Shown piece by piece: positions 21,749 through 32,283 of a stretch of DNA of 64,000 nucleotides. Source of the DNA: Saccharum officinarum (Eukaryota > Streptophyta > Magnoliopsida > Poales > Poaceae); contig CM036168.1 in NCBI GenBank assembly GCA_020631735.1, forward strand, positions 98,188,932 through 98,252,931, read 5' to 3'. The notes beneath the pieces were generated by a model. It did no database searches. It was given only the letters and a program-made list of their open reading frames with translations, and was not told where the DNA came from. Positions within the stretch are counted from its first letter, which is position 1. Each line of letters starts with the position of its first letter. A program made the position numbers and the translations under genes.

Positions 21749-21978
21749 GGCCCCGTTTAGATTCAACCTAGCTAAATTTTTACTAGTTAAGTGGTATTTA
21801 TTTACCATGCTAACCTTACTATTGTTAAGCCCTATACGGAAAAAGAGGGGCAATGTCGTCTTTAACATATTGTAGCTGAACTGGAAGATTGTGTACATTT
21901 TAACCCTCCATCTAGAGTTTAGTTGCCCCCGTTTGGATCTTTAGCTGCTAAAATTGATCCGTAGATCCAAACGAGGCC
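21749..21978. mobile_element. Tourist-like (PIF) MITE, 230 bp
   Basis: Left end GGCCCCGTTTAGATT; right end as reverse complement GGCCTCGTTTGGATC. The right flank is TAA, the left flank TAT, so the 3-bp target duplication is imperfect. The right end also contains an internal hairpin of the GTTTGGATC motif. Confidence 0.7.
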
Positions 21979-21981
21979 TAA

Positions 21982-22524
21982 AACACTGTTGCAAGGCAAG
22001 CCTAGCTTGTCGTGCGGCAGTCGGTAGACAACGTAGTGTCACATAGGGCGTGATTGGTTGCAGAAGAAGGCTTCATCCGGGATGGTCGGGCTATGCAGGA
22101 CCAAAGGAGCTCCCTCGCCGTGCCATTCGTCACCGTGTGCTCCTGCACCGGGGCGCACAGTCGCCCGCGCGCGTCCTCAGCAGCCGCCTCTGCGTGGCGC
22201 CCGTCCCAAAGGGCCGGTCCCTCCTAACTGCGCTCCCGGGCGTTCGTGATGCATCTCCTACAACACGTCCTCGCCGCGCCCTGCGCGCCCGCTCACCGAT
22301 AAGCGATCCTCGCGCCGCGCCGCTGCATGCCCTCCCTCCACCTCTCTATATTATGACATGTCAATTCTTGTTTTCTAATTACCTGCGGCTCTCCCCCCTA
22401 CGTCGCGCCCCACGGCTCGATGAGAAGCGCCCGGAAGGCTGAACCCTCGTCACCCTCCACGATGTCTATGGGGTTGATTGGTAGGCGGTCCTCGCACGAT
22501 TTAGCTGGGTGGTTTTCGTTCCAA
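21982..22524. other. Intergenic, GC-rich, no gene assigned
   Basis: A 130-codon plus-strand frame (22050-22442) is compositional. Similar GGGCGTGATTGGTTG and GGGGTTGATTGGTAG stretches near 22047 and 22471 could be repeat ends, but they are in the same orientation. Confidence 0.3.
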
Positions 22525-22529
22525 CACTT

Positions 22530-24475
22530 TGAAAGCCCAAGTTTGATTTTGGTAATTAATGACACAAGTTGCTAATGCCATATGTTAGTGGTTTGAGTAG
22601 GCATAAGCAACACACGTAATGAAGGAGCATGTGGCATGAAGTGATGGCCACAAGATCACAAGAGGTGGAGATGCACATAAAATGATGATCAAGGTGATCA
22701 AGCATGCAGAGATAGACATGGAACAAAGTGATTAAGGAAAAGGTATAATCGTAGGGTTTGCTTTTGCCGGTCTAAGATGAGTAGAGAAGTGATTGACCAG
22801 GTTTAGTATTGATAGTTGACTATCAAGGGGGGCAATCACGGTTAGCCCGTGAATCAAGTGCTACTAGGTCATCATCTTGAGCATATGCATTAGGATCTAG
22901 TAGAGGGCTAACATAACGCTTGAAAAATGATTGTGAAATGCTAACACACATGCACATGATGGTGTACACTTGGTGGTGTTAGCACATTTGCAAGGCGGTG
23001 GAGTTTGAGCGGTAGAGAGGGGTTTGGGGTCCTCTCTCCCTCCTACCGAGCTTGCGAGCGCGGGATTTAGGCGTTTTTGAGGAAATAAAATGCCTATTTT
23101 CCATTGCGCCAGAGGCGAGAAAAGGTGGCGAAAGTCCGGAGTGTTTATCTCTGAAAAACTCCAACCGGACGCTAGACCGGACGCGGTCCAAGGTGGACCT
23201 ACGTGTCCGATCAGTTCAAACCGCAGGTAGAGACGCACGCGTGAAGGTCGCGGACCGGCACGTTCGGTCCCTCGTGGAACTGGAGCGTCTGGTCACGCAC
23301 CCAGTGGGCAGCGCGTGTCTCAGTGCCGATCGGACACCGTGGCGCGTCCGGTCACGTGCGACTGGACGCGTCTGATCACGCGAGGAGCTCTCTGGACTTC
23401 GATCGGACGCTGGGTGCAGCGCGTCCGGTCAAACGGTGCAGCGCGTCTGGTCACGGCAACAGCTCTCTCTGACGTACACTGCTGCTGTTTGTCCTGTAGT
23501 GACCGGATGCGTCCGGTCACCCTGACCGGTGCGTCCGGTCATCACGTTTTTCACCGCGTTGTTTTGTAACGACCAGTTGCTTACCCATTCGCTATAAATA
23601 GATGGTGGCCAGGTTTTGGCAGCTCTCTTTGACTCTTTGAACACTTGAGATATACTTTGAGCTAGAGAACTTCCCCTCCACTCATCTCCTTGCTTAGTTG
23701 CATACTCTAGAGAGATTGAGTGAGATTCAAGTGCATTGCATTGAGAGTTTGCATCTAGTAGCACTTGATTCTGGAGTTTACTGCGGATTACTTGTTACTC
23801 TTGGGTGTTTCCCGACACCCTAGACGGCTTGAACAGCGGTGGTGGTTGAGCTCGTGATTGGAGATTGTTCGAGCCTCACAAAGTGATTATGAAGGGGTTC
23901 TTGAGCCTTCCCCGTGGGAGTTCGCGAATTAGCTACTCTAGTGGAGCTCGTGCTTGGAGGATCCCATCTTGTGAGTGGATGTGGCGGCACCCGCTGAGGG
24001 TTCAACTCTTGATAGTTGATTAGCTCGTGATCCATCAAGTGGGTGCGTCGCCACAACGAGGAGTAGCTTGCCAGGAAGCAAATGACCTCGTAAAAAATTT
24101 GTGTCATCTTATTGCCGAGGATTTCATTTATGTATGTGATCACGTTGATTGATTGGTACATAGCATATATCTCTTATCATCAATGTTGGTATATCTATTC
24201 AAGCTCACTCCTTTACTTATTGTTCTTTGCCTTGTTTAGCTTGAGTAGAATAGCTTATTACTTAGGAGTAATTAGTTTAGAGACTTAGTGTTGTTTGTGT
24301 GAACTAAAGATCATATCCTTATTGTTTACTAGAATTGTGTAGGCGGCTTGCATAGTTTACTTTGTGCTAGTGCTAGAAAAGCTTCGCCATCTTTTATACT
24401 AACAATTGTTGATTAGTGAATCTTGTAGAGTTTTTAAATAGGCTATTCATCCCCTCTAGCCATTTGGACCTTACA
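22530..24475 (+). mobile_element. Solo LTR of a copia-like retrotransposon, 1,946 bp
   Basis: Begins TG and ends CA, with an exact 5-bp duplication CACTT (22525-22529 and 24476-24480). No internal domain and no second LTR are present, so it is a solo LTR left by LTR-LTR recombination. The 3' end (TTCATCCCCTCTAGCC) resembles SIRE/Maximus-type copia LTRs. The middle (23160-23550) carries many GGACGCGTCCGGTCA-type units. Confidence 0.88.
23593..23600 (+). promoter_or_regulatory. LTR TATA box
   Basis: TATAAATA just after the GGACGCGTCC repeat block, in the usual place between U3 and R. It predicts transcription to the right. Confidence 0.6.
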
Positions 24476-24552
24476 CACTTTGTTTATTCATGAGCTGAAC
24501 CAAATCGATGAAATGCGACCATGCATTTGAGGCCGCCATGATGCAGGCTTTG

Positions 24553-24652
24553 NNNNNNNNNNNNNNNNNNNNNNNNNNNNNNNNNNNNNNNNNNNNNNNN
24601 NNNNNNNNNNNNNNNNNNNNNNNNNNNNNNNNNNNNNNNNNNNNNNNNNNNN
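24553..24652. other. Assembly gap (100 N)
   Basis: Exactly 100 N, the usual size for a gap of unknown length. Translations across it are meaningless. Confidence 0.98.
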
Positions 24653-25251
24653 TAGTTTGGTAGGAAATTTGAGTAGAAATGATTTTGTGTTCAATAATAG
24701 TCAACCAAAAAGTTTCTTGCACATACTTTTTAGAGGGACATACTGGTTTCGATTTTGAGATCATAAGGATTTGTTAACTTCGATATGCCAACTTCTAGAA
24801 ACCAGACCAATACAACTCTTTACTTCTATGGATGTCATTTAAGATATCGTATTGGTAATAATGTTAAACACTTTTTTGTTTTCCTCTTGAGTTGTATTTT
24901 TCTATGGACCGATGTCTCCTCTTTAATAGGTCTGAAACTGAAACTTTTTGTTTATCGAAAAAGATATATGTGAAGTTATGACGAGGCCAAGGTCTTAGTC
25001 ACCCATTAGCCCTTCACTCTCCAACTTCAAAATGTAGTTTATATCTATATCTACATCTATGTATCCATCTATGCCTATATATCTATATGTATCTATAATC
25101 TATAGTTCTAGAATATCTTAGATTTTCAATCTTCACTAACATTCTATCTCGCCATGTAAGTCACCACATCAGCATCATGTGATTATTACAATCCACTAGC
25201 ATATGAAATCATGTCTTTATTCAAGATATTCATCATGTCAGCAAGCCACAT
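24653..25251. other. Intergenic with a degenerate ATCTAT-type repeat
   Basis: No gene. About 25035-25105 is a degenerate run of (TATC)/(TATCTA) units. Confidence 0.5.
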
Positions 25252-28200
25252 TGTAACAGAACCGACCAATTATATGAAATTAAGTAAGAAAATCACCCGC
25301 CGAAGCAGACGATTTAGCAAACTTAAGCCCGTATAACCCGGTAATCCGTGAAACCACGAAGGATTTCAAACCAACTCGCATACCAGCTAAGATCGTAATA
25401 AGTTTAGCGATCACCATCACATATTACATAAAAGTTCGCATCATAGATACATCGGAGTTTAAACATAGTTATTACAAACCGAGTTCAAATAGAAAAAGTA
25501 GCGGAAGCAAATTGTTCGAATCCACACACACTCACACGGAGTTCGAATTACAGTGTCAGCTGATGATCATCTCCAACAAAAGCATTAGATGAGACGTAAG
25601 GAATGACCATTGCCCATGGTCCTAAGCATCACCCATCACATGATAAAGGCATTTGATACAGTAGCCGTAAAACATCTGCCCATCTGCAACAAGTGGGAAC
25701 AAAACCCTGAGTACGAGAAGGTACTCCGCTAGACTTACCCGACATAACCAAAAATAAAATGACACTAAGGATTATGAAGGGCTTTATAGTGGTGTAGCTG
25801 ACTCATTTGCAAAAAGACATTTTTAGCATTTCAAGAACCTTTTCCAAAAGCATTATATCAAGTTAATCATTATTAACCTGTCGACTACATTTGCACCTAT
25901 ACTAGAGCAAGCATGTGATTAAGCAAGTAATGATAACCAATGATCATTATCAACTTCCATAATGTCATATCCATTATAACTGTCCAAGGTTCCATCAACA
26001 TTACTACGATGAAGTAACTCAAGTCAAGTGTTCACTATCCAGTGAACGATGATAATTCGAATCGATTATTAACCAGCTGTGATTTATTCCTTACACAAAC
26101 CTCACTCACCCGCTAAAGTGAGATATTGGTCACCGAGTCAACTATCCAGGTAAAATATCGAGTTCACTAGGAACCCACTGTACCCGGGGCTGACCGACGT
26201 CTTTCAGTCTTATCATCGCCGCCCGTGTCCTACCACACCCTTCTCCGGTACAGTGCGCTCGGGCAATCCACTCGTCCGAATAATCTCCCAGCTTCGCGGT
26301 CGAAAGGTACGTTATTCGGCCAACTAAATGTAAGGCATGCGTTCAACATGACCGAGGCCCAACAACAGTCGGTCCTTAATCGACACAGACGGAAATCAAT
26401 ATATTCCGAAACCCTGTAAGTTTTCATCCGGTCTCAACTTCAAATTAACACTTAGTTATCCCATGATGATATAGTTATCCAAGCAGATCCCGTAACCACC
26501 TATAGCTCGCAGGTGACAGGAAATCACCCGACTTCTACCGGTCTAAGCCAGTTAAGCCTTGACTCGACTGCGGATACCAGGGTAACAAGGAGATAGTATA
26601 CAAAGGTAAACAAGGTATAATGCAATAACGGTTGCAGACAACTCCTGGATGTAATGCATCAATTAAAATAAAGCATTGATTAAATAATTACAAACCGAGG
26701 GAGAAATGCTCGGGGCTTGCCTCTCTCGAAGGAACTCGGGCGGTGATCGGGACACTCCGGAAGCTCCTCAACGTCCTCCTCATCGGCCTCGGGCACCTCC
26801 TGTGGCTGCACCTCGAGCTGCTCCTCGGGCTCCTCGGGTATGACGACTGGATTCTCTGTTTGCAATCCTGTATGGTGTAGGTGCATAAGTGCTTATGCAA
26901 AAAGGTGCATCGGATAAAATGCACACAATGAATATGCTTGCATGTAAGGTAGATGAACATAATTTGCTTTATTGGATAGAGTATAAGAAAAATTCTCATA
27001 CAAGGTAGTCAGCATCATCCAAGAACATGTACTATAAGTACATATGATCTACTGCATTCTCTTCTACTACTAACTACCATGTAGCTACACATAAGTACTG
27101 CCACAACAATACTACAATCAGTGTACTAATATACTAAATCACCACATCTCTTTAAAATGCTTCAAAGATACACAAAAAATTCACTAATTCCCTAATCATG
27201 CATAAGACAAGATTTAGTTAAACCCTAATTAACATTAGGTTTGAATAGCAACATCTATTTTTATAGCATAGAAAAATCTAAGAAAATACAGTAGCATAGT
27301 ACTACTCAAAGTAGACGACCATAAAATTTTCATGGCATTTGAATAATTAAAATAGCCTACACAAAAATAACAAGCTATGGCATAAATATGAGCATGAAAA
27401 CACTTTGTATTATAAAAAGTATCAAACAACAGATTTAGCATTTTTTCTATGTTCCACATAGTATATAAGCACTGTATAAAAATTCTCATGCCCATGTTTT
27501 ATACATATTTTTCTCCCTAGCAAAATAGCAAATATCAGCAAATAAAAGCACTTGAACTACACATCATAATTTTTCTATGGAACATGCATGACATATATTT
27601 TTCATACAAAGTGCATCTCATAAGAAGAATAACAAACTTGGAACCATATTTTTCTAAGCTTCCTATGATTTATTATGCATTTCTTAAGAAAATAGCAATT
27701 TCAAGAATTAAATAAAGCTCCACAGAAAAATATCACAAATTCAACATACAATATTTTTAAACCATATATCTACTTCTAAGAAGTCTACAAAAATTTGTTT
27801 CACAATTTTTGGAGCCATCAATCTCAAGATATGATTTTTGGAATTATTTTCACATTTTCTGGAAATCCATTTCATAAATCCTTTTTCTGAAACCGGCTGA
27901 AAAGTGCTAGAGCCACCCAGAGCAGTGTACACGCGCGCACACACTGTGACAGACAAGCGGGCCCGCGGGGGGAATCCGACCCCACTGCCAAGCGTGGCGG
28001 CTCCATGATCGGCGATGGAGGAAACGCCCAAGGCGGGTTCTACCTGGCTCACCCGGTGAAGTTGTCACGAGCACGGGGTTCGGGAGCGAAACGGAGCGGT
28101 GTGCTCGCGATTGCGGGCGACGGTGGACCACCGGCGACGAATTTCGCCGACGGAGCGGACGGTGCATGGCAGCGAGGCCGTGTGCTTGGTGCTGGGCGAG

Positions 28201-28993
28201 GGAGGAGAGGGCAGTGCGGAGAAATGGAGGAGGCAGGGGGGACGGAGCGTCTTGGCAGTTTTGAAGGTGGCCGCCAGCTCGACGGGGCCCGCGGGATGCC
28301 ACCCGGCCAGCGACGCCGGCGCATGGCAGCCACGGGGTGGCCATGGCCTGCGCGCGGTCGGGACGTCCGCGTCCGCGCGCGGGAGAAGGAAGGCGCGGCG
28401 CGGGCAGGCGCGTAATTGGGCCGGGCCGGCTTCGCGAAGCAGGCCCAATGGGAGGCGGCGGCCTGTGAAGGTGAAAAGAATGTTTTCTCAATTTCTATTT
28501 TCAAATAATTTTCAAACAAAAGCTTCAAATCAATTTTTGAGCAAGTAAATGACATTTTCTGGAAATGACCCAAGAATAAAAGTTGCTTAGAATTTAATTC
28601 TCTATAACTTTGCTTTAGGGACCAACTAAAAATTTTGCATAGATTTTGAATTGGGATGTAAAGGCTAAATATGAAGGGGGGTTTTACCATTTTCGAGAAT
28701 ATTTTTAAAAGCAAAATTTGATAAAATTTTGAATACCAAAGTTGCTCCAAATTTTATGATAAATATTTCTAAGTGATTTGCATTTACAACCAAACATGTT
28801 TTATTGATCTAGCTAGCATAATCAGGGCAAAGATATACCTAAATAAGCATGTGCATCATTCATGTATCAAAGTGATGTTTCACATGTTTCAACTCAATGC
28901 TATACTTTGTTTTACAAGTGGTTATGAATGCACCATGATGCTCATACATATGATTTGCAATGCTAAATGCATATGTAACACCAGGGTGTTACA
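25252..28993 (-). repeat. 3' LTR of a Ty3/gypsy chromovirus, 3,742 bp
   Basis: Read on the minus strand it begins TGTAACACCC right after a polypurine tract and ends TTACA at 25252. The LTR start is a near-palindrome (TGTAACACC ... GGTGTTACA). The same sequence occurs on the plus strand at 41021-49283, where its last about 440 bases match clearly. A GC-rich block (about 27900-28440) gives long shadow frames on both strands. Confidence 0.88.
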
Positions 28994-29006
28994 GCCCTCC
29001 CCGTTT
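28994..29006 (-). other. Polypurine tract
   Basis: On the minus strand AACGGGGAGGGC lies directly before the LTR start, the expected second-strand priming site. Confidence 0.75.
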
Positions 29007-30515
29007 ATAAAAATCTCATCCTGAGATTTAAGTTACGAACCATTTGTTATAAAAATCTTCATAAAATTTTTTATAGATATTCCTCTGTTTCCCAAGTTGC
29101 ATCACCCTCATCAAGATGACTCAACTGTATCTTGTAGGTTTTCACCACACTGTTCTGTATGGCACATTCTTTAGTGTCTAAAACTCGGACCGGTTGCTCA
29201 CGATACACCAAATCTGACTTGAGTTTTATGCCTCGAGGTTCTATTCTTTCTTTCGAAACACGCAAACACTTCTTGAGTTGTGATACATGAAAAACTGGGA
29301 AGACGGTACTATTGTCTCAGATAACTCTAACTTGTAGGCTACTGGACCCCTTCTTTCCAAGATCTTGTATGGTCTCACAAATCTGGCGGCAAGCTTTCTT
29401 CGGACTCCAAACCGCTTCTTCTTCATTGGCGTGACCTTCAGGCACACATAGTCACCAACATCAAACACAAGCGGTCTCCTTCTTCTATCTGCATAACTTT
29501 TCTGACGTGATTTGAGTGCTTTCATATTTTGTTGAATAATATGAACTTTCTTCTCAGCCTCTTCTCAAAGTCAATACCATAATACCTTCTTTCTCCTGGT
29601 TCGACCCAATTCAGTGGTGTTCGGCATTTTCTGCCATACAAAGCTTCAAATGGAGTCATCTTGATACTTTCTTGATAACTGTTATTGTAAGCAAACTCAG
29701 CTAAGGGTAACCATGACTCGCATGAACCCTTGGAAGACAAAACACAGGCTCTTAATATATCCTCTAGAACAGCATTAACTCGTTCAGTCTGACCATTTGT
29801 CTGGAGGTGATAAGCAGTACTACGGATCAAACTAGTTCCCAAGCCTTTGTGTAAATGTTCCCAAAAGTGAGCCGTGAACTGTGCCCCCTATCAGATACTA
29901 TAGTCCTTGGTATACCATGCAATCTCACAATTTCTGCAATGTATTTCTCGGCATATTGAGGTGGTCGAAAATATGTCTTGACAGGTAAAAAGTGAGTTGT
30001 CTTGGTAAGACGATCCACAATTACCCAAATCGAATCATGTCCCTTTTGAGTAGCGAGCAAACCCGAGATGAAATCCATACTTATATCATCCCATTTTCAA
30101 CTAGGTACGGACAAGGGTTGCAACAAACCAGCAGGTTTCATATGAATAGCTTTCACCCTACAACACATGTCACACATCTGGCAACATAGGCTGCAACTTT
30201 TTTTCTTCATCTTTGTCCACCAATAACGAGGTCTCAGTTCTTAGTATATCTTACTACTCCCTGGATAGATGGATAGCTTAGAAAGGTGAGTTTCATCCAT
30301 GAGTTTATTCTTAAGCTCTCGATTCTTGGGAACAACAAGACGGTCGTCAAACCATAACACGCCCTGTTTATCCACTCTAAAGTGCTTAGATGACTCTTCT
30401 TTAATTTTCTCTTTGACGTGGAATATCTCCTTGTCTGTTTTCTGGTCTTCTATTATCTTACTCTCCAAAGAGCAACTGATTTGAATACTATGTAACACAG
30501 CAGGGTCATCAGATA
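28994..30515 (-). pseudogene. 3' end of chromovirus pol: integrase and chromodomain, broken
   Basis: In order on the minus strand: the zinc-binding region before integrase (30241-30498, with DETHLS), the integrase core (30078 down to about 29522, with FISGL, VDRLTK and a VSDRG motif), then the GRKCRTP region, a basic tail and a chromodomain-like end (about 29265-29071, with KTYKIQLSH and ATWETEEYL). Frameshifts separate these blocks, so no intact protein can be made. Protease, reverse transcriptase, gag and the 5' LTR are missing: the element is truncated at about 30515. The chromodomain and 3.7-kb LTR fit the Tekay/Del group. In such elements integrase inserts the cDNA and the chromodomain steers it to heterochromatin. 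Confidence 0.87.
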
Positions 30516-30682
30516 GATCGTTTAATATTTATGGTACACAATTAATATCATTAGATAGATCGTTTAATCTATTTTCATAACAAATTTATTTAGGAATACA
30601 AACATTACGCGTATTTTCTATAAATCTAGTCAAACTTATGGCACGAAAACAAAAAAACGACAATTAATTTGGAACGGAGGAG
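30516..30682. mobile_element. Stowaway-like MITE remnant at the chromovirus breakpoint
   Basis: Carries the usual interior (AATATCATTAGATAGATCG, then CATAACAAATTTATT) and a right end GGAACGGAGGAG before TA. The left end is lost at the join with the retrotransposon. AGATAGATCGTTTAAT is present on both sides of the join (about 30510 and 30553). Confidence 0.6.
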
Positions 30683-30684
30683 TA

Positions 30685-30878
30685 CATTTTTCCTTCGTCA
30701 CAGATAGATGGTGTAACGAGGCAGCCCATCTTAGTGCTAAAGTAGCCGATCAGTATGATGGTTTTGTTTGGTTTAACGAGCCTCCGAGTTCATGCGGGCC
30801 ATTATTTGTAACGAACGGTTTGTTCCTTTCTATAAAAAAAACATTGGCGCCTACTGTGCTGAACTAGACTCTGCTAAA
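30685..30878. other. Intergenic, no gene seen
   Basis: Short non-coding spacer. Confidence 0.3.
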
Positions 30879-31108
30879 GGCCACGTTTAGTTCCTAAAAA
30901 TTTTCAAGATTTTCCGTCACATCGAATATTTGGACATATGCATGGAGCATTAAATGTAGACGAAAAAGCCTAATTACACAATTTGGTAGAAAATCACGAG
31001 ACGAATCTTTTGAGCCTAATTAGTCCATAATTGAATACTAATTGATAAATATAAACGAAAGTACTATAATAGTCAATGACAAAATTTTTCTCGATATAAA
31101 CACACCCA
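30879..31108. mobile_element. Tourist-like MITE, about 230 bp, right end decayed
   Basis: Left end GGCCACGTTTAGTTCC and interior TTTTCCGTCACATCGAAT, GACGAATCTTTTGAGCCTAATTAGTCC, typical of a widespread panicoid Tourist family, limit pieces shown. The right terminal repeat is eroded. Confidence 0.75.
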
Positions 31109-31720
31109 AAGTTCGTACACGTGGGAAATGTTTGCTCTGAGAACTTATCTTTCCCTTCACCGACAAGCCTGATGCACAAATCCAGGAGCAGTGACCCAGA
31201 TCCGCCGCCACCAAGAAGTCTCCACTGTCACGCTGTACTGGAATGTGGAATCAACGGTCACGTCGATGCAACTCCATCATTTTCCAGAAGTCTAAAACCG
31301 GCCGTTAGCTGTTAGGCTCTACGTGCGCTAGCACATACGGAACGTTAGATGGAATGTCACGCATTATTCTAGCGTCGAAAACAATGGGAGAAATCAAGTG
31401 AAATCCCGGCTGCGTTCTCCCAAACATCGTCATGATATGTCTACATGTAACGCACGGGCACGTTCTTCTTTTCCGAAAGGAAATGCGTGTTCATGTTGTT
31501 CTCAACATCTCCTCATCGTATCATCATCATATTTCGAAAGCAGGCTGTCCATGTATATGTATAGAATGGAGTTACCTCGTTGACCAAACATCATCAGGCC
31601 AGGACAGAAAAAAAAAGTCATTGAATCTTATTGCCGCTTTCTGCTGTTCATCGTCCAAGCTAAGCTCAGCCTCCCTTTTTTTAACGTAATAAAATTAATT
31701 CATCCTAAAATAACAGTTTG
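31109..31720. other. Distal upstream region of the TBL gene
   Basis: No gene supported; short frames only. Confidence 0.3.

Positions 31721-31762
<42 letters not shown>
31721..31762. repeat. (TA)n microsatellite, about 42 bp
   Basis: Uninterrupted TA dinucleotide run about 520 bp upstream of the TBL start codon; likely variable in length. Confidence 0.95.
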
Positions 31763-31767
<5 letters not shown>

Positions 31768-32283
31768 ACGGTGCTGTATATACGAAGTATAGTGGTTGAA
31801 ATTAAACTAGTCCAAATATATCAGTGACGTGCTGTACCACGTTTGTCCATGTCTAGTCTCGTATGGCCAGGTCGCGGCGACTAAAGAGAAGAGAATTTGT
31901 CAAGGAATAAAACGAATCCGTTCCATCCATCCAATTAATACCTGTTGCTTGTTGTAAAAAAAATGCCTGGTGGCCAGGGAAGAAGAGAAGGGGGAGAGAA
32001 GCATCAGGAGATGGCATCCCCTCACCAAATCCGCAGCCCCCGGTGCTGACTCCCCGGCCGGGTTCGCCAGCGAATCCATAAAGACCCCGCGCGCGACTAG
32101 TCTACCTCGCTAGCGCGGACGATCCGGCCGGCCTCCCCCGCTTTCTGAATTCTGATCGCGGTCGCGGCAGCCGGCACGCGTTCGATCGGTCCAAGCGAAA
32201 ACTTGCCCGGCGCACAGGGAGATCGAGAGGGAGAGGAGTAGGATCAGCCAGCAGCGTTGGGTAGCGAGCGAGCTGCGGGCGCC
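31763..32283 (+). promoter_or_regulatory. Promoter and 5' UTR of the TBL gene
   Basis: GC content rises toward the ATG at 32284. A weak TATA-like CCATAAAGA lies near 32075. The transcription start is not fixed. Confidence 0.45.

Noticed and set aside
27907..28750. Long frames of 127-233 codons on both strands
   Set aside because: They lie in the GC-rich part of the chromovirus LTR and recur in diverged form in the other LTR copy, so they are shadows.
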